Shown one piece after another: positions 17,788 through 28,994 of a DNA stretch of 64,000 nucleotides. The stretch comes from Allobosea sp. GTDB lineage: Bacteria; Pseudomonadota; Alphaproteobacteria; Rhizobiales; Beijerinckiaceae. The translations under genes were made by a program, and so were the position numbers. The notes under the pieces were generated by a model. That model was given only the letters and a program-made list of their open reading frames with translations, was not told the DNA's origin and searched no databases. The stretch is taken from contig JAAEQB010000012.1 of assembly GCA_024231975.1 (NCBI GenBank), positions 472,054 to 536,053 of the forward strand, written 5' to 3'. Positions within the stretch are counted from its first letter, which is position 1. Every line of letters begins with the position of its first letter.

Positions 17788-19218
17788 TCAGAACAGTGAC
17801 TTCGCCGCCGCAGCAGCGGAGTCGAACAGCGGCGCGGGAAGGAGGGACAGCACCAGGACGAACAACGCCGAGATCAGCAACACACCGCGCACACCGGCAT
17901 CGCCCTTGTCGAAGGCCGGCTTGGCGTCGTCGAAATAGATCACCTTGACGATGCGCAGATAGTAATAGGCGCCGACGACGCTGGTGATCACACCGACCAC
18001 GGCAAGCACGTAGAGCTTGGCCTCGATGGCGGCAAGGAAGACGTACCACTTCGCCCAGAAGCCGGCGAGCGGCGGGATACCGGCGAGCGAGAACATCATC
18101 ATCGACATCGCAAAAGCCATCCAGCCATTGGTGCGGGACAGGCCGGCGAGCTCGCCGATCTCCTCGACCGGCTTGCCATTGCGGTTCATCATCAGGACGC
18201 AGGCGAAGGCGGCGAGCGTGGTGGCGAGATAGATCGCCATATAGGTCATCACACCCTGGACGCCCGCCGGGGTGCCGGCGGCGAGTCCAACGAGGGCGTA
18301 GCCCATGTTCGCGATCGAGGAATAGGCGAGCAGTCGCTTGATATTGGTCTGGCCGATCGCGGCGAAGGCGCCGAGCGCCATCGAGGCGATCGCCATGAAG
18401 ACGATGATCTGCTGCCAGTCATGCAGCGCGCCCGGGAAGGCGCCGACGAAGATGCGCACGGTCATCGCCATCGCCGCCATCTTCGGCGCCGAGGCGAAGA
18501 AAGCGGCGACCGGAGTCGGGGCGCCCTCATAGACGTCCGGCGTCCACATATGGAACGGCACTGCCGAGATCTTGAACGCGACGCCGGCGGCGACGAAGAC
18601 GAGGCCGATGATCAGGCCGATGCCGGGATGGCCGCCCTTCACTGCCTCGGCGATGCCGGCATAGCTCACCGTGCCGGTGAAGCCGTAGACCATCGAAGAG
18701 CCGTAGAGCAGCATGCCCGAGGAGAGCGCGCCGAGGACGAAGTACTTCAGGCCGGCCTCGGTCGAGCGCGGATTGTCGCGGTCGAAGGCGGCGACGACGT
18801 AGAGCGCGAGCGACTGCAGCTCCAGGCCGACATAGAGACCGATCAGGTCGCTGGCCGAGATCATCATCATCATGCCGATGGTGGCGAGGACGACGAGGAT
18901 CGGGAACTCGAAGCGCATGGCGCCGTCGCGGCGCAGGAAATCGGCCGAGAGCACGATCGCGGCGGCGGCACCGATCAGCGTCAGCACCTTCATGAAGCGG
19001 CCGAAGCCGTCGGCGATGAAGGCGCCGTTGAAGGTGACGACCTTGCCCTCGCCGCGCAGGACGAGCACCAGCGCCAGAGCCAGCAGCGCGAGCGCCGCGA
19101 TCTCGAGCGTGCGCGTCGAGCGCTCGCCCTGGATCGCGCCGTAGAGCACCATGGCGATGGCGCCCAGCGCCATGACGATTTCCGGGAGCGCCGGACCGAA
19201 AGCGGGCAAGGTGGTCAT
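17788..19218 (-). CDS. nuoN: NADH-quinone oxidoreductase subunit N
   Basis: A 476-residue antiporter-like membrane subunit of complex I, with about 14 predicted helices. Typical sequence is visible: SASDLIGLYVGLELQSLALYV, FHMWTPDVYEGAPTPV and YSSIANMGYALVG. Together with NuoL and NuoM it forms the proton-pumping arm in the inner membrane. Last subunit gene of the operon, 10 bases after nuoM. Confidence 0.97.
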   Translation of the reverse strand: MTTLPAFGPALPEIVMALGAIAMVLYGAIQGERSTRTLEIAALALLALALVLVLRGEGKVVTFNGAFIADGFGRFMKVLTLIGAAAAIVLSADFLRRDGAMRFEFPILVVLATIGMMMMISASDLIGLYVGLELQSLALYVVAAFDRDNPRSTEAGLKYFVLGALSSGMLLYGSSMVYGFTGTVSYAGIAEAVKGGHPGIGLIIGLVFVAAGVAFKISAVPFHMWTPDVYEGAPTPVAAFFASAPKMAAMAMTVRIFVGAFPGALHDWQQIIVFMAIASMALGAFAAIGQTNIKRLLAYSSIANMGYALVGLAAGTPAGVQGVMTYMAIYLATTLAAFACVLMMNRNGKPVEEIGELAGLSRTNGWMAFAMSMMMFSLAGIPPLAGFWAKWYVFLAAIEAKLYVLAVVGVITSVVGAYYYLRIVKVIYFDDAKPAFDKGDAGVRGVLLISALFVLVLSLLPAPLFDSAAAAAKSLF

Positions 19219-19228
19219 CGGAGCAGCC

Positions 19229-20743
19229 TTACTGGACTGCCAGCATCGCCGTTTTCGCGGCGGTGATGGCGGCCTGATAGTTCTTGATGAGGGCTTCGGT
19301 CGGCGCCGCGAAGGCGTCGAGGATCGTGCCGGGCGCGATGCCGTACCAGATCGTCAGTAGGACGAGCGGGACGAAGATCGCGATCTCGCGGGCGTTGAGG
19401 TCGGTGATGTCCTTGAGCTCAGGCTTCGTGAGTTCGCCGAAGACGACGCGGCGATAGAGCCAGAGCGCATAGCCCGCCGACAGGATCACGCCGGTGGTCG
19501 CCAGGAACGCCACCCAGGGATTGGCCTTGAAGGCGCCCATCAGCGTCAGGAACTCGCCGACGAAGCCGGCGGTGCCGGGCAGGCCGACATTGGCCATGGT
19601 GAAGATCATGAACACCACCGCATAGAGCGGCATCCGGTTCACCAGGCCGCCATAGGCGGCGATCTCGCGCGTGTGCATGCGGTCGTAGATCACGCCGACG
19701 CAGAGGAAGAGCGCGCCCGAGACCAGGCCGTGGCTGACCATCTGGAACATCGCGCCCTGGATGCCCTGCGGCGTCAGGGTGAACAGGCCCATGGTGACGA
19801 AGCCCATATGCGCCACCGAGGAGTAGGCGATCAGCTTCTTGATGTCCTCCTGCATCAGCGCCACCAGCGAGGTGTAGATGATGGCGATGACGGAGAGCGC
19901 GAAGACCAGCGGCGCGAACATCGCCGAGGCGTCCGGGAACATCGGGATCGAGAAACGGATGAAGCCGTAGCCGCCCATCTTCAGCAGGATCGCCGCCAGG
20001 ATGACGGAGCCCGCCGTCGGCGCCTCGACGTGCGCGTCGGGAAGCCAGGTATGGACCGGCCACATCGGCATCTTCACCGCGAAGGAAGCGAAGAAGGCGA
20101 GCCAGAGCCAGGGCTGCATCTGGACCGGGAACTTGTGCGCCAGCAGCGTCGGGATGTCGGTGGTGCCGGCGTTCCAGTACATCGCCATGATGGCGAGCAG
20201 CATCAGCACCGAGCCGAGCAGCGTGTAGAGGAAGAACTTGTACGACGCGTAGACCCGGCGCTTGCCGCCCCAGATGCCGATGATCAGGAACATCGGGATC
20301 AGGCCGGCTTCGAACAGCAGGTAGAACAGCACGAGGTCGAGCGCCACGAAGACGCCGATCATCAGCGTCTCGAGGATCAGGAACGCGACCATGTATTCGC
20401 GCACCCGCTTCTCGACCGAGGTCCAGGAAGCCAGGATGCAGAACGGCATCAGGAAGGCGGTCAGGACCACGAAGGGGAAGGAGAAGCCGTCGACGCCGAG
20501 CTTGAACTTGATGATATCCGAGACCCAGGCATGGGTCTCGACCATCTGGAAGCCGGGATTGGCCGAGTCGAAGCGACCCCAGGCGACCAGCGCCAGGATG
20601 AAGGTCGCGACCGTCGCGATCAGCGCCGCCCAGCGGGCGTTGGAGTTGACGGAAGGCTCGTCGCCGCGCTGCGCCAGGATGAAGGCGGCGCCGACCAGCG
20701 GCAGGACCAGGAGACCGGTGAGGATACCGAAGCCGAACATCAT
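19229..20743 (-). CDS. nuoM: NADH-quinone oxidoreductase subunit M
   Basis: A 504-residue antiporter-like subunit; landmarks are [36 protein letters not shown] and [14 protein letters not shown], including the conserved membrane Glu and Lys of the proton path. Start [10 protein letters not shown] sits 1 base after the nuoL stop, so translation is likely coupled. Confidence 0.97.
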   Translation of the reverse strand: MMFGFGILTGLLVLPLVGAAFILAQRGDEPSVNSNARWAALIATVATFILALVAWGRFDSANPGFQMVETHAWVSDIIKFKLGVDGFSFPFVVLTAFLMPFCILASWTSVEKRVREYMVAFLILETLMIGVFVALDLVLFYLLFEAGLIPMFLIIGIWGGKRRVYASYKFFLYTLLGSVLMLLAIMAMYWNAGTTDIPTLLAHKFPVQMQPWLWLAFFASFAVKMPMWPVHTWLPDAHVEAPTAGSVILAAILLKMGGYGFIRFSIPMFPDASAMFAPLVFALSVIAIIYTSLVALMQEDIKKLIAYSSVAHMGFVTMGLFTLTPQGIQGAMFQMVSHGLVSGALFLCVGVIYDRMHTREIAAYGGLVNRMPLYAVVFMIFTMANVGLPGTAGFVGEFLTLMGAFKANPWVAFLATTGVILSAGYALWLYRRVVFGELTKPELKDITDLNAREIAIFVPLVLLTIWYGIAPGTILDAFAAPTEALIKNYQAAITAAKTAMLAVQ

Positions 20744-20744
20744 C

Positions 20745-22751
20745 TCACCCGCGGGCCATGAGGTACCAGGTCACCAGCCCGGCGACGCCGATCAGCATGG
20801 CGAAGGCATAGTGGTAGACATAGCCGGTCTGCAGCCGCACGACCCGGTTGGTCACGTCGACGACACGGGCCGAGACCCCGTCCGGGCCGAAGCCGTCGAT
20901 GACGGCGCCGTCGCCCTTCTTCCAGAGGAAGCGGCCGAGCCACATCGCCGGCTTCACGAACAGGAAGTCGTAGATCTCGTCGAAATACCACTTGTTGAGC
21001 AGGAACCTGTAGAGCACCGGATTGGCGGCCGCGAGCTTACCGGGCACGTCCGGCCGCAGCACATACATGTAGAGCGCCAGCAGGAAGCCGATCAGCATCG
21101 CCACGAACGGCGACCAGACCACCCATTTCGGCACTTCGTGCATGGCGTGGAGGATGTGGTTGTCCTTGCCGGTGAACAGCGCCGTCTTCCAGAAATGCTC
21201 GTAGTCGTGGCCGATGAACGCCTCCTTGAAGACGTAGCCGGCGACGAGCGCACCGAGCGAGAGCACGGCGAGCGGGATCAGCATCGAGAGCGGGCTCTCA
21301 TGCGGCGTATGGTCGTGACCGTGGCCATGATCGTCGTGGCCGTGCGCGGCGTGGGCATGATCGTCATGACCATGCGCATCATGGCCGTGGCCGCCCCAGC
21401 GCGGCGCGCCTTCGAAGGTCATGAAATAGAGGCGCCAGGAGTAGAAGGAGGTCATCAGCGCAGCGACGACCAGCAGCACGAAGGCATAGGAGCTGGCGAA
21501 GCCGCCATGCGCCACCGAGGCATAGGCGCTCTCGATGATCGCATCCTTCGAGAAGTAGCCGGCGAAGAGCGGGAAGCCGGTCAGCGCCAGCGTGCCGATC
21601 GTCATGGCGGCCGCGGTCAGCGGGATGTGTTTGCGCAGGCCGCCCATGTTCCGCATGTCCTGCTCATGGTGCATCGCATGGATGACAGAGCCGGCGCCGA
21701 GGAACAGAAGTGCCTTGAAGAAGGCGTGGGTGAACAGGTGGAAGATGCCGGCCGAATAGGCGCCGACACCCATCGCCACGAACATGTAGCCGAGCTGCGA
21801 GCAGGTCGAATAGGCGATGACGCGCTTGATGTCGTTCTGCACCAGGCCGACGGTCGCGGCGAAGAAGGCGGTGGTCGCGCCGATGACGACGACGACGGTC
21901 AGCGCAACCGGGGCGTATTCGAAGATCGGCGACAGGCGCGCCACCATGAAGACGCCGGCGGTGACCATGGTCGCGGCATGGATCAGCGCCGAGACCGGGG
22001 TCGGGCCTTCCATCGCGTCCGGCAGCCAGGTGTGCAGCATGAACTGCGCCGACTTGCCCATGGCGCCCATGAAAAGCAGCAGGCAGGTCAGCGTCAGCGC
22101 GTTCCAGTCATAGCCGAGGAAGCGGAAGCTGCGCTCCGTCAGGCCGGCGATCTGCGGGAAGATGCTGTCGAAGGCGACCGAGCCGGTCAGCACGAAGACC
22201 AGGAAGATGCCGAGCAGGAAGCCGAAATCGCCAACGCGGTTGACGACGAAGGCCTTGATCGCCGCGGCGTTGGCCGAGGGCTTCTGGTACCAGAAGCCGA
22301 TCAGCAGATAGGAGGCGAGACCGACGCCTTCCCAGCCGAAGAACATCTGCACCAGGTTGTCGGCCGTCACCAGCATCAGCATGGCGAAGGTGAACAGCGA
22401 CAGATAGGCGAAGAAGCGCGGCCGCGACGGGTCCTCGTGCATGTACCCGATCGAGTAGAGGTGCACGAGCGAGGAGACGGTGTTGACGACGACCAGCATG
22501 ACCGCGGTCAGCGTGTCGATGCGGAAGGCCCAGTCGACGCGCAAGTCCGCCGAGGCCAGCCAGGTCGCGACCTGGACGCGGGTCGTACCGGAGCCGAAGC
22601 CGACCTGGACAAAGGCGACCCAGGACAAGGCCGCCGAGATCAGCAGCAGCGTGGTGGTGACGATCTCCGAAGCGCGCGCACCGATCAGCCGGCCGAAGAG
22701 GCCGGCGATCAGGAAGCCGATCAGGGGGAGGAAGACGATCGCTTGATACAT
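20745..22751 (-). CDS. nuoL: NADH-quinone oxidoreductase subunit L
   Basis: A 668-residue NuoL, the distal antiporter-like subunit with the long lateral helix in its C-terminal part. Landmarks: [36 protein letters not shown] and [13 protein letters not shown]. At about residues 452-484 it carries a histidine-rich insertion (13 His in 30 residues, repeats of HGHD) between helices. Such loops occur in some alphaproteobacterial NuoL and could bind metal ions. 26 bases after nuoK. Confidence 0.97.
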   Translation of the reverse strand: MYQAIVFLPLIGFLIAGLFGRLIGARASEIVTTTLLLISAALSWVAFVQVGFGSGTTRVQVATWLASADLRVDWAFRIDTLTAVMLVVVNTVSSLVHLYSIGYMHEDPSRPRFFAYLSLFTFAMLMLVTADNLVQMFFGWEGVGLASYLLIGFWYQKPSANAAAIKAFVVNRVGDFGFLLGIFLVFVLTGSVAFDSIFPQIAGLTERSFRFLGYDWNALTLTCLLLFMGAMGKSAQFMLHTWLPDAMEGPTPVSALIHAATMVTAGVFMVARLSPIFEYAPVALTVVVVIGATTAFFAATVGLVQNDIKRVIAYSTCSQLGYMFVAMGVGAYSAGIFHLFTHAFFKALLFLGAGSVIHAMHHEQDMRNMGGLRKHIPLTAAAMTIGTLALTGFPLFAGYFSKDAIIESAYASVAHGGFASSYAFVLLVVAALMTSFYSWRLYFMTFEGAPRWGGHGHDAHGHDDHAHAAHGHDDHGHGHDHTPHESPLSMLIPLAVLSLGALVAGYVFKEAFIGHDYEHFWKTALFTGKDNHILHAMHEVPKWVVWSPFVAMLIGFLLALYMYVLRPDVPGKLAAANPVLYRFLLNKWYFDEIYDFLFVKPAMWLGRFLWKKGDGAVIDGFGPDGVSARVVDVTNRVVRLQTGYVYHYAFAMLIGVAGLVTWYLMARG

Positions 22752-22777
22752 GGCAGGTTACGGGCGCGTTTCCGCGC

Positions 22778-23086
22778 TCAGCCTTTCATCATGTTGATGT
22801 CTTCCACCGCGATCGTGCCGCGGTTGCGGAAGTAGACGACGAGAATGGCGAGCCCGATCGCGGCCTCGGCGGCGGCAACGGTCAGCACCAGCATGGCGAA
22901 GACCTGGCCGACGATGTCGTTCAGGAAGCTCGAGAAGGCGACGAAGTTCAGGTTGACCGAGAGCAGGATCAGCTCGATCGACATCAGGATGACGATGACG
23001 TTCTTGCGGTTGATGAAGATGCCGAGCACGCCGAGCGTGAACAGGATCGCGGCGACCGCGAGGTAAGAACCAAGCCCGACCATCAC
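22778..23086 (-). CDS. nuoK: NADH-quinone oxidoreductase subunit K
   Basis: A 102-residue three-helix membrane subunit. The second helix carries the conserved Glu in [17 protein letters not shown] and the third the one in [13 protein letters not shown], both on the central proton axis. Start overlaps the nuoJ stop by 4 bases (ATGA). Confidence 0.97.
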   Translation of the reverse strand: MMVGLGSYLAVAAILFTLGVLGIFINRKNVIVILMSIELILLSVNLNFVAFSSFLNDIVGQVFAMLVLTVAAAEAAIGLAILVVYFRNRGTIAVEDINMMKG

Positions 23087-23706
23087 GCCATCTCCTCGGG
23101 AACGCCGGCGCGCGAAGGCACCTGCTTCACATCCATCGCCGCTTCCTTGGTGCGGGCGTTCTGCGTCGGGATATCCTGGCGCTTGATGCCCTTGCGGTCG
23201 CGCAGCGTCAGCACGATCGCGCCGATCATCGCGACCAGCAGCACGAGGCCGGCCGCCTGGAAGTAGTAGATGTACTTCGTATAGAGCACCTGGCCGAGCG
23301 CGGCCGTGTTGGTGACGTTGGCGGGGATCGCCGCAACGGGCGCGCGCACGATCTGCGGGTCGATCACCCAGGCGCCGACGACCAGCAGCAATTCGACCGC
23401 GAAGATCAGGCCGATCAGGCCGCCGATCGGCAGGTATTGCAGGAAGCCCTGGCGCAGCTCGGCGAAATCGACGTCGAGCATCATCACCACGAAGAGGAAG
23501 AGCACCGCGACGGCGCCGACATAGACGACGACAAGCAGCATCGCCAGGAACTCGGCCCCGAGCAGCAGGAACAGGCCCGCCGCGTTGACGAAGGCGAGGA
23601 TCAGGAACAACACCGAATGCACCGGGTTGCGCGCCGAAATCACCATCAGCGCCGAGGCGATGGTGACGCCTGAGAAGAGATAGAAGAAAGCCGCTGCGGC
23701 ATTCAT
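23083..23706 (-). CDS. nuoJ: NADH-quinone oxidoreductase subunit J
   Basis: A 207-residue membrane subunit with five helices; [26 protein letters not shown] is shared by NuoJ proteins, and the conserved [16 protein letters not shown] helix with its pi-bulge region follows. I placed the start at [13 protein letters not shown] because the longer in-frame version adds a 36-residue Arg-rich leader without homology. The hydrophilic C-terminal tail (after about residue 175) is longer than in E. coli. Confidence 0.95.
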   Translation of the reverse strand: MNAAAAFFYLFSGVTIASALMVISARNPVHSVLFLILAFVNAAGLFLLLGAEFLAMLLVVVYVGAVAVLFLFVVMMLDVDFAELRQGFLQYLPIGGLIGLIFAVELLLVVGAWVIDPQIVRAPVAAIPANVTNTAALGQVLYTKYIYYFQAAGLVLLVAMIGAIVLTLRDRKGIKRQDIPTQNARTKEAAMDVKQVPSRAGVPEEMA

Positions 23707-23835
23707 CTTCGCCAGCCTTTCCGCCCTTGCGGGCGGCCCTCGTTTCATCAAGCGGCGGGCCCGAGTCCCGCCGCAGTTTGGAGCGTCTATAGTCAGGCCC
23801 GCCAGACGCGACAACCGCGCGACGGGCCGCAGTCC

Positions 23836-24324
23836 TCAGCGATACGGCGCATCCATCGCGATGTTGCGCGCGATCTCGCGTTCCCAGCGGGCGCCGTTAT
23901 CGAGCAGCTTGTCCTTGTCATAGAACAGCTCCTCGCGCGTCTCGGTGGCGAACTCGAAATTCGGCCCCTCGACGATGGCGTCGACCGGGCAGGCCTCCTG
24001 GCAGAAGCCGCAATAGATGCACTTGGTCATGTCGATGTCGTAGCGCGTCGTACGGCGAGTGCCGTCATTGCGGCGCGGGCCGGCCTCGATCGTGATCGCC
24101 TGCGCCGGGCAGATCGCCTCGCAGAGCTTGCAGGCGATGCAGCGTTCCTCGCCGTTCGGATAGCGGCGCAGCGCGTGCTCGCCCCGGAAGCGCGGCGAGA
24201 GCACGCCCTTCTCGAAGGGGTAGTTCAGCGTCGCCTTCGGCTTGAAGAAGTAGCGCATCGACAAGGCGAACGCGCCGACGAACTCCTTGAGGAGCAGTCC
24301 CTTGGCGGCTTGCGCGAGTGACAT
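23836..24324 (-). CDS. nuoI: NADH-quinone oxidoreductase subunit I
   Basis: A 162-residue ferredoxin-like subunit holding two 4Fe-4S clusters (N6a, N6b): [12 protein letters not shown] and [12 protein letters not shown]. It passes electrons from NuoG towards NuoB in the peripheral arm. The N-terminal amphipathic stretch [21 protein letters not shown] anchors it near the membrane. Follows the small membrane gene by 21 bases. Confidence 0.97.
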   Translation of the reverse strand: MSLAQAAKGLLLKEFVGAFALSMRYFFKPKATLNYPFEKGVLSPRFRGEHALRRYPNGEERCIACKLCEAICPAQAITIEAGPRRNDGTRRTTRYDIDMTKCIYCGFCQEACPVDAIVEGPNFEFATETREELFYDKDKLLDNGARWEREIARNIAMDAPYR

Positions 24325-24345
24325 CCGTCTCGTCCTTCTCTCGTC

Positions 24346-24585
24346 TCAGCCGAACAAAGTCCGGCCGATCAGGTAACCGACGATGGGCAAACCGCCCACC
24401 GACACCACCAGCACCGCCGCCTTGAGCAGGCGGATGCGCCGTTCGTAATCGTCCTTCTCGGCCTGCGTCTGGGAGCTGTCGGTGCGGCGCAATGCGCCGA
24501 CCACAACGCCTGTGACGAGCCGATACTCAATCAGGCCGACGACGAAGCCGATCAGGGCTCCGATCAGTCCGGCCTGCCCCGCCAT
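24346..24585 (-). CDS. Small membrane protein inside the nuo operon
   Basis: A 79-residue protein with two hydrophobic segments (residues about 5-30 and 55-78) around a charged loop (TDSSQTQAEKDDYERRIR). The ATG at 24585 overlaps the nuoH stop (TGATG), so the short start is favoured over the one 18 bases upstream. I do not recognise a family. Its coupling to nuoH and placement before nuoI suggest an accessory or assembly factor of complex I, or a hitch-hiker; nothing in the sequence decides. Confidence 0.75.
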   Translation of the reverse strand: MAGQAGLIGALIGFVVGLIEYRLVTGVVVGALRRTDSSQTQAEKDDYERRIRLLKAAVLVVSVGGLPIVGYLIGRTLFG

Positions 24586-25604
24586 CAGGGAGCGGGTCCC
24601 CAACCGGTGATCTGCAGCACCGCCGCCACGATCACCACGCAGGCCAGCGACAGCGGCAGGAAGACCTTCCAGCCCAGCCGCATCAGCTGGTCATAGCGGT
24701 AGCGCGGCACGAAGGCCTTCACCATGGCGAACATGAAGAAGACCAGCATGACCTTCAGCACGAACCAGACCACGCCCGGCAGCCAGGTGAAGGGCGCGAT
24801 CGGGAACGGCGGCAGCCAGCCCCCGAGGAACAGGATCGTGGTCAGCGCGCACATGGTCATGATCGCCACGTATTCGCCGAGCATGAACAGCAGATACGGG
24901 GTCGAGGAGTACTCGACCATGAAGCCCGCGACGAGCTCCGATTCCGCCTCGGCCAGATCGAAGGGCGGCCGGTTCGTCTCGGCCAGCGCCGAGACGAAGA
25001 AGACGATGAACATCGGGAAGAGCGGCAGCCAGTACCAGCCGAACAGGCCGGCCTTGGTGTTCTGCGCCTCGACGATCGCCGAGAGGTTGAGCGAGCCGAC
25101 GCAGAGCAGCACGGTAACGATCACGAAGCCGATCGAGACCTCGTAGGAGACCATCTGCGCTGCCGAGCGCAGCGCGCTGAGGAACGGGTACTTCGAGTTC
25201 GAAGCCCAGCCGCCCATGATGATGCCGTAGACGCCGAGCGAGGAGATCGCGAAGATGTAGAGCACGCCAACATTGATGTCGGCGATCGCCCAGCCTTCCG
25301 CCACCGGGATCACCGCCCAGGCCGCCAGCGCGAGGAGGCAGGTCACCAGCGGCGCCAGTAGGAACACGCCCTTGTTGGAGCCCGACGGGATGATCGGCTC
25401 CTTGAAGACGAACTTCAGCAAATCGGCGAAGCTCTGCAGCAGGCCGAAGGGGCCGACCACGTTGGGGCCGCGGCGCAGCTGCACCGCCGCCCAGACCTTG
25501 CGGTCGGCCAGCAGCATGAAGGCGATGAAGACCAGCAGCGCGACCAGCAGCAGCAGGCTCTTGCCGGCGATGATCGCGAGATCGAGGACGAGGTCCCAGT
25601 TCAT
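24585..25604 (-). CDS. nuoH: NADH-quinone oxidoreductase subunit H
   Basis: A 339-residue eight-helix subunit that with NuoB and NuoD forms the quinone chamber. The diagnostic loop [24 protein letters not shown] is present, as are [18 protein letters not shown] and the C-terminal [14 protein letters not shown]. Full length; begins 6 bases after nuoG. Confidence 0.97.
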   Translation of the reverse strand: MNWDLVLDLAIIAGKSLLLLVALLVFIAFMLLADRKVWAAVQLRRGPNVVGPFGLLQSFADLLKFVFKEPIIPSGSNKGVFLLAPLVTCLLALAAWAVIPVAEGWAIADINVGVLYIFAISSLGVYGIIMGGWASNSKYPFLSALRSAAQMVSYEVSIGFVIVTVLLCVGSLNLSAIVEAQNTKAGLFGWYWLPLFPMFIVFFVSALAETNRPPFDLAEAESELVAGFMVEYSSTPYLLFMLGEYVAIMTMCALTTILFLGGWLPPFPIAPFTWLPGVVWFVLKVMLVFFMFAMVKAFVPRYRYDQLMRLGWKVFLPLSLACVVIVAAVLQITGWGPAP

Positions 25605-25610
25605 CGAGGC

Positions 25611-27674
25611 TTACTCCGCCGCCTGGCGCATGCGGCCGGAGGCCAGCGCCGAGCATTCCGCCATCACCGCCGAAGCGCGGGCGATCGGGTTCGTGGTGTA
25701 GAAATCGGCGACCGCCGGGACGAAACCGGCCTTGTCGGTCGTGCCGCCCTGCCCGGCCAGCTTCGCCAGCCCGGCCCGATCGCTCTCAGCGACCGTGTCG
25801 ATCGCGGCGAAATGCGGATGGGCGGCATAGAGCTCGCGGCGCAGCGCGCCAAGCGAGTCGAAGGGCAGCGGCTTGCCGAGCGACGCAGAAAGCGCCCGCA
25901 GGATCGCCCAGTCCTCCTTCGCCTCGCCGGGCGGGAAGGTGGCGCGATCCGCCATCTGCACGCGTCCCTCCGTGTTGACGAAGGTGCCGGACTTCTCGGT
26001 ATAGGCCGCGCCCGGCAGGATCACGTCGGCACGGTGTGCGCCGCGATCGCCATGGCTGCCCTGGTAGACAACGAAGGCACCCGCCGGCACCTCGATCTCG
26101 TCGGCACCGAGCAGGAACAGCACGTCGAGCGCGCCGGCCCCGGTCATGCCGGCGACGTCGTGACCGCCCTCGCCGGGCACGAAGCCGAGATCGAGACCAC
26201 CGACGCGGGCAGCGGCCGTGTGCAGCACGCCGAACCCGTTCCAGCCATCCTTGACCGCGCCGAGGACCTCGGCCGCCTTGGCGGCGAGCGAGAGCACGGC
26301 AGCGCCGTCGCCGCGGGTGAGAGCGCCCTGCCCGACCAGCACCATCGGCCGCTCACCGGCAGCCGCAGCGCGCTTGACTAGATCGGCCAAAGTCTCCGCG
26401 CCAGCGCCGAGATAGTCATAGGCATAGGTCAGGTCGATCTTCTCGCCGATCAGCGAGACCTTGAAGTCACCGCGCAGCCAGCGCTTGCGGATGCGGGCGT
26501 TGACGATCGGCGCCTCGCGGCGCGGGTTCGAGCCGATGATCAGCAGCGAAGTGGCGTCCTCGATGCCGGCGATGCCGGTGTTGAGGATGTAGCTGGCGCG
26601 GCCGAAGGCCGGGTCGAGCTTCGCGCCGTCCTGGCGGCAGTCGAGATTGGCCGAACCGAGCCCGGCGATCAGCGCCTTGAGGGCGTACATCTCCTCGACC
26701 GCGGCGAGATCACCGGCGATGGCGCCGATGCGCTCCGGCTTGGCGGTCTTGAGCTTGCCGGCGACCAGCGTGAGCGCCTCGGTCCAGTTCGCCGGACGCA
26801 GGGCGCCGTTCTCGCGGATATAGGGCCGGTCGAGACGCTGGGTCTTGAGGCCGTCGGCGATGTGGCGGGTCTTGTCGGAGATCCACTCCTCGTTCACCGC
26901 CTCGTTGACGCGCGGCAGCACGCGCATCACCTCACGGCCACGCGAGTCGACGCGGATCGCCGAGCCGACCGCGTCCATCACGTCGATGGATTCGGTCTTG
27001 GTCAGCTCCCAGGGCCGCGCCTTGTTCTGGTAGGGCTTGGAGGTCAGGGCGCCGACCGGGCAGAGGTCGACGACATTGCCCTGCAGCTCCGAGCTCATCG
27101 CGTGCTCGAGATAGGTGGTGATCTCCATGTCTTCGCCGCGGCCGATCGCGCCGAGGTCGGAGGCACCGGCGACCTCGGTGGTGAAGCGGACGCAGCGCGT
27201 GCACTGGATGCAGCGCGTCATCGAGGTCTTGACCAGCGGGCCGATATACTTGTCCTCGACGGCGCGCTTGTTCTCGGCATAGCGCGAGGTGTCGACGCCG
27301 TAGGCCATCGCCTGGTCCTGCAGGTCGCACTCGCCGCCCTGGTCGCAGATCGGGCAATCGAGCGGGTGGTTGATGAGCAGGAACTCCATCACCCCTTCGC
27401 GCGCCTTCTTGACCATGGGCGACTTGGTCAGCACGACCGGCGGCTCGCCGTTCGGGCCGGGACGCAGATCGCGCACGCCAATCGCGCAGGAGGCCTGCGG
27501 CTTCGGCGGGCCGCCCTTCACCTCGACCAGGCACATGCGGCAGTTGCCGGCGATCGAGAGCCGCTCATGGAAGCAGAAGCGCGGCACCTCGGCGCCAGCC
27601 GCCTCGCAAGCCTGGAGCACGGTGTACTCCGGCGGGACGTCGACCTCGATGCCGTCGATGAGGAGTTTGGTCAT
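25611..27674 (-). CDS. nuoG: NADH-quinone oxidoreductase subunit G
   Basis: A 687-residue Fe-S subunit. The N-terminal 2Fe-2S ferredoxin domain ([15 protein letters not shown]), the His-ligated cluster region ([18 protein letters not shown]) and a 4Fe-4S motif ([11 protein letters not shown]) are followed by a molybdopterin-oxidoreductase-like domain without cofactor function. Start [11 protein letters not shown] is preferred over an upstream in-frame ATG that overlaps nuoF. The C-terminal part is tuned to alphaproteobacterial length. Confidence 0.97.
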   Translation of the reverse strand: MTKLLIDGIEVDVPPEYTVLQACEAAGAEVPRFCFHERLSIAGNCRMCLVEVKGGPPKPQASCAIGVRDLRPGPNGEPPVVLTKSPMVKKAREGVMEFLLINHPLDCPICDQGGECDLQDQAMAYGVDTSRYAENKRAVEDKYIGPLVKTSMTRCIQCTRCVRFTTEVAGASDLGAIGRGEDMEITTYLEHAMSSELQGNVVDLCPVGALTSKPYQNKARPWELTKTESIDVMDAVGSAIRVDSRGREVMRVLPRVNEAVNEEWISDKTRHIADGLKTQRLDRPYIRENGALRPANWTEALTLVAGKLKTAKPERIGAIAGDLAAVEEMYALKALIAGLGSANLDCRQDGAKLDPAFGRASYILNTGIAGIEDATSLLIIGSNPRREAPIVNARIRKRWLRGDFKVSLIGEKIDLTYAYDYLGAGAETLADLVKRAAAAGERPMVLVGQGALTRGDGAAVLSLAAKAAEVLGAVKDGWNGFGVLHTAAARVGGLDLGFVPGEGGHDVAGMTGAGALDVLFLLGADEIEVPAGAFVVYQGSHGDRGAHRADVILPGAAYTEKSGTFVNTEGRVQMADRATFPPGEAKEDWAILRALSASLGKPLPFDSLGALRRELYAAHPHFAAIDTVAESDRAGLAKLAGQGGTTDKAGFVPAVADFYTTNPIARASAVMAECSALASGRMRQAAE

Positions 27675-27678
27675 GGTC

Positions 27679-28983
27679 TCACTCCGCCGCCATGAGCCTG
27701 ACCGGCTCGCCATGCGGATTGGCGGCATAGTCGTCGATGCGCTGCTCGATTTCGTGACGGAAATGGTTGATCAGGCCCTGGATCGGCCAGGCGGCAGCAT
27801 CGCCCAGCGCGCAGATGGTGTGGCCTTCGATCTGCTTGGAGACGTCGAGCAGCATGTCGATCTCGCGCTTCTGGGCGCGCCCTTCGGCCATGCGGTTGAC
27901 GACGCGCCACATCCAGCCTGTGCCCTCGCGGCAGGGCGTGCACTGGCCGCAGCTCTCATGCTTGTAGAAATAGCTGATGCGGGCGATGGCGCGGATGATG
28001 TCGGTCGACTTGTCCATCACGATCACCGCCGCCGTGCCCAGGCCCGACTTCAGCTTCGAGAGCGAGTCGAAATCCATCGGCGTGTCGATGATCTGGTCGG
28101 CCGGCACCATGCGCACCGACGAGCCGCCGGGGATGACCGCCTTTAGATTGTCCCAGCCGCCGCGGATGCCGCCGCAATGGCGGTCGATCAGCTCGCGGAA
28201 AGTCAGGCCCATCGCCTCTTCGACGTTGCAGGGCTTGTTCACATGGCCGGAGACGCAGAACAGCTTGGTGCCGACATTGTTGGGCGTGCCGATCGAGGAG
28301 AACCAGCTGGCGCCGCGGCGCAGGATGGTCGGCGCGACCGCGATCGACTCGACGTTGTTGACGGTGGTCGGGCAGCCATAAAGGCCGACATTGGCCGGGA
28401 AAGGCGGCTTCAGCCGCGGCATGCCCTTCTTGCCTTCGAGGCTCTCCAGCAGCGCCGTCTCTTCGCCGCAGATATAGGCGCCGGCGCCGTGGTGCACGTA
28501 GAGATCAAAGGGATAGCCGTGCTTGTTGTTCTTGCCGATGAGGTTCGCCTCATAGGCCTCGTCGACGGCACGCTGCAGCGCCTCGCGCTCGCGGACATAT
28601 TCGCCACGGATGTAGATGTAGGCGGCGTGCGCGCCCATGGCGAAGGAGGCGATCAGGCAGCCCTCGACCAGCGTATGCGGGTCGTTGCGCATGATCTCGC
28701 GATCCTTGCAGGTGCCCGGCTCCGACTCGTCGGCGTTGACGACCAGGTAGTGCGGGCGCCCATCGCTCTGCTTGGGCATGAACGACCATTTCAGGCCGGT
28801 CGGGAAGCCGGCGCCGCCGCGCCCGCGCAGGCCCGACTTCTTCATCTCGTCGATGATCCAGTCGCGCCCCTGTTCAAGCAGGAACTTGGTGCCGTCCCAG
28901 GCGCCACGTTGCATGGCGCCCTTCAGCGACAGGTCGTGAAGGCCGTAGAGATTGGTGAAGATGCGGTCGCGATCAGCAAGCAT
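27679..28983 (-). CDS. nuoF: NADH-quinone oxidoreductase subunit F
   Basis: A 434-residue subunit that binds NADH, FMN and cluster N3. [18 protein letters not shown] is the nucleotide/FMN loop, [14 protein letters not shown] follows, and [12 protein letters not shown] with a downstream Cys ligates the 4Fe-4S cluster. Ends 4 bases before nuoG. Confidence 0.97.
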   Translation of the reverse strand: MLADRDRIFTNLYGLHDLSLKGAMQRGAWDGTKFLLEQGRDWIIDEMKKSGLRGRGGAGFPTGLKWSFMPKQSDGRPHYLVVNADESEPGTCKDREIMRNDPHTLVEGCLIASFAMGAHAAYIYIRGEYVREREALQRAVDEAYEANLIGKNNKHGYPFDLYVHHGAGAYICGEETALLESLEGKKGMPRLKPPFPANVGLYGCPTTVNNVESIAVAPTILRRGASWFSSIGTPNNVGTKLFCVSGHVNKPCNVEEAMGLTFRELIDRHCGGIRGGWDNLKAVIPGGSSVRMVPADQIIDTPMDFDSLSKLKSGLGTAAVIVMDKSTDIIRAIARISYFYKHESCGQCTPCREGTGWMWRVVNRMAEGRAQKREIDMLLDVSKQIEGHTICALGDAAAWPIQGLINHFRHEIEQRIDDYAANPHGEPVRLMAAE

Positions 28984-28994
28984 CGTTGTTCGCC

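Noticed and set aside
20391..22835. 814-codon plus-strand frame opposite nuoL
   Set aside because: Asp/Glu/Arg/His-rich shadow of nuoL, which has full-length homology and operon context.
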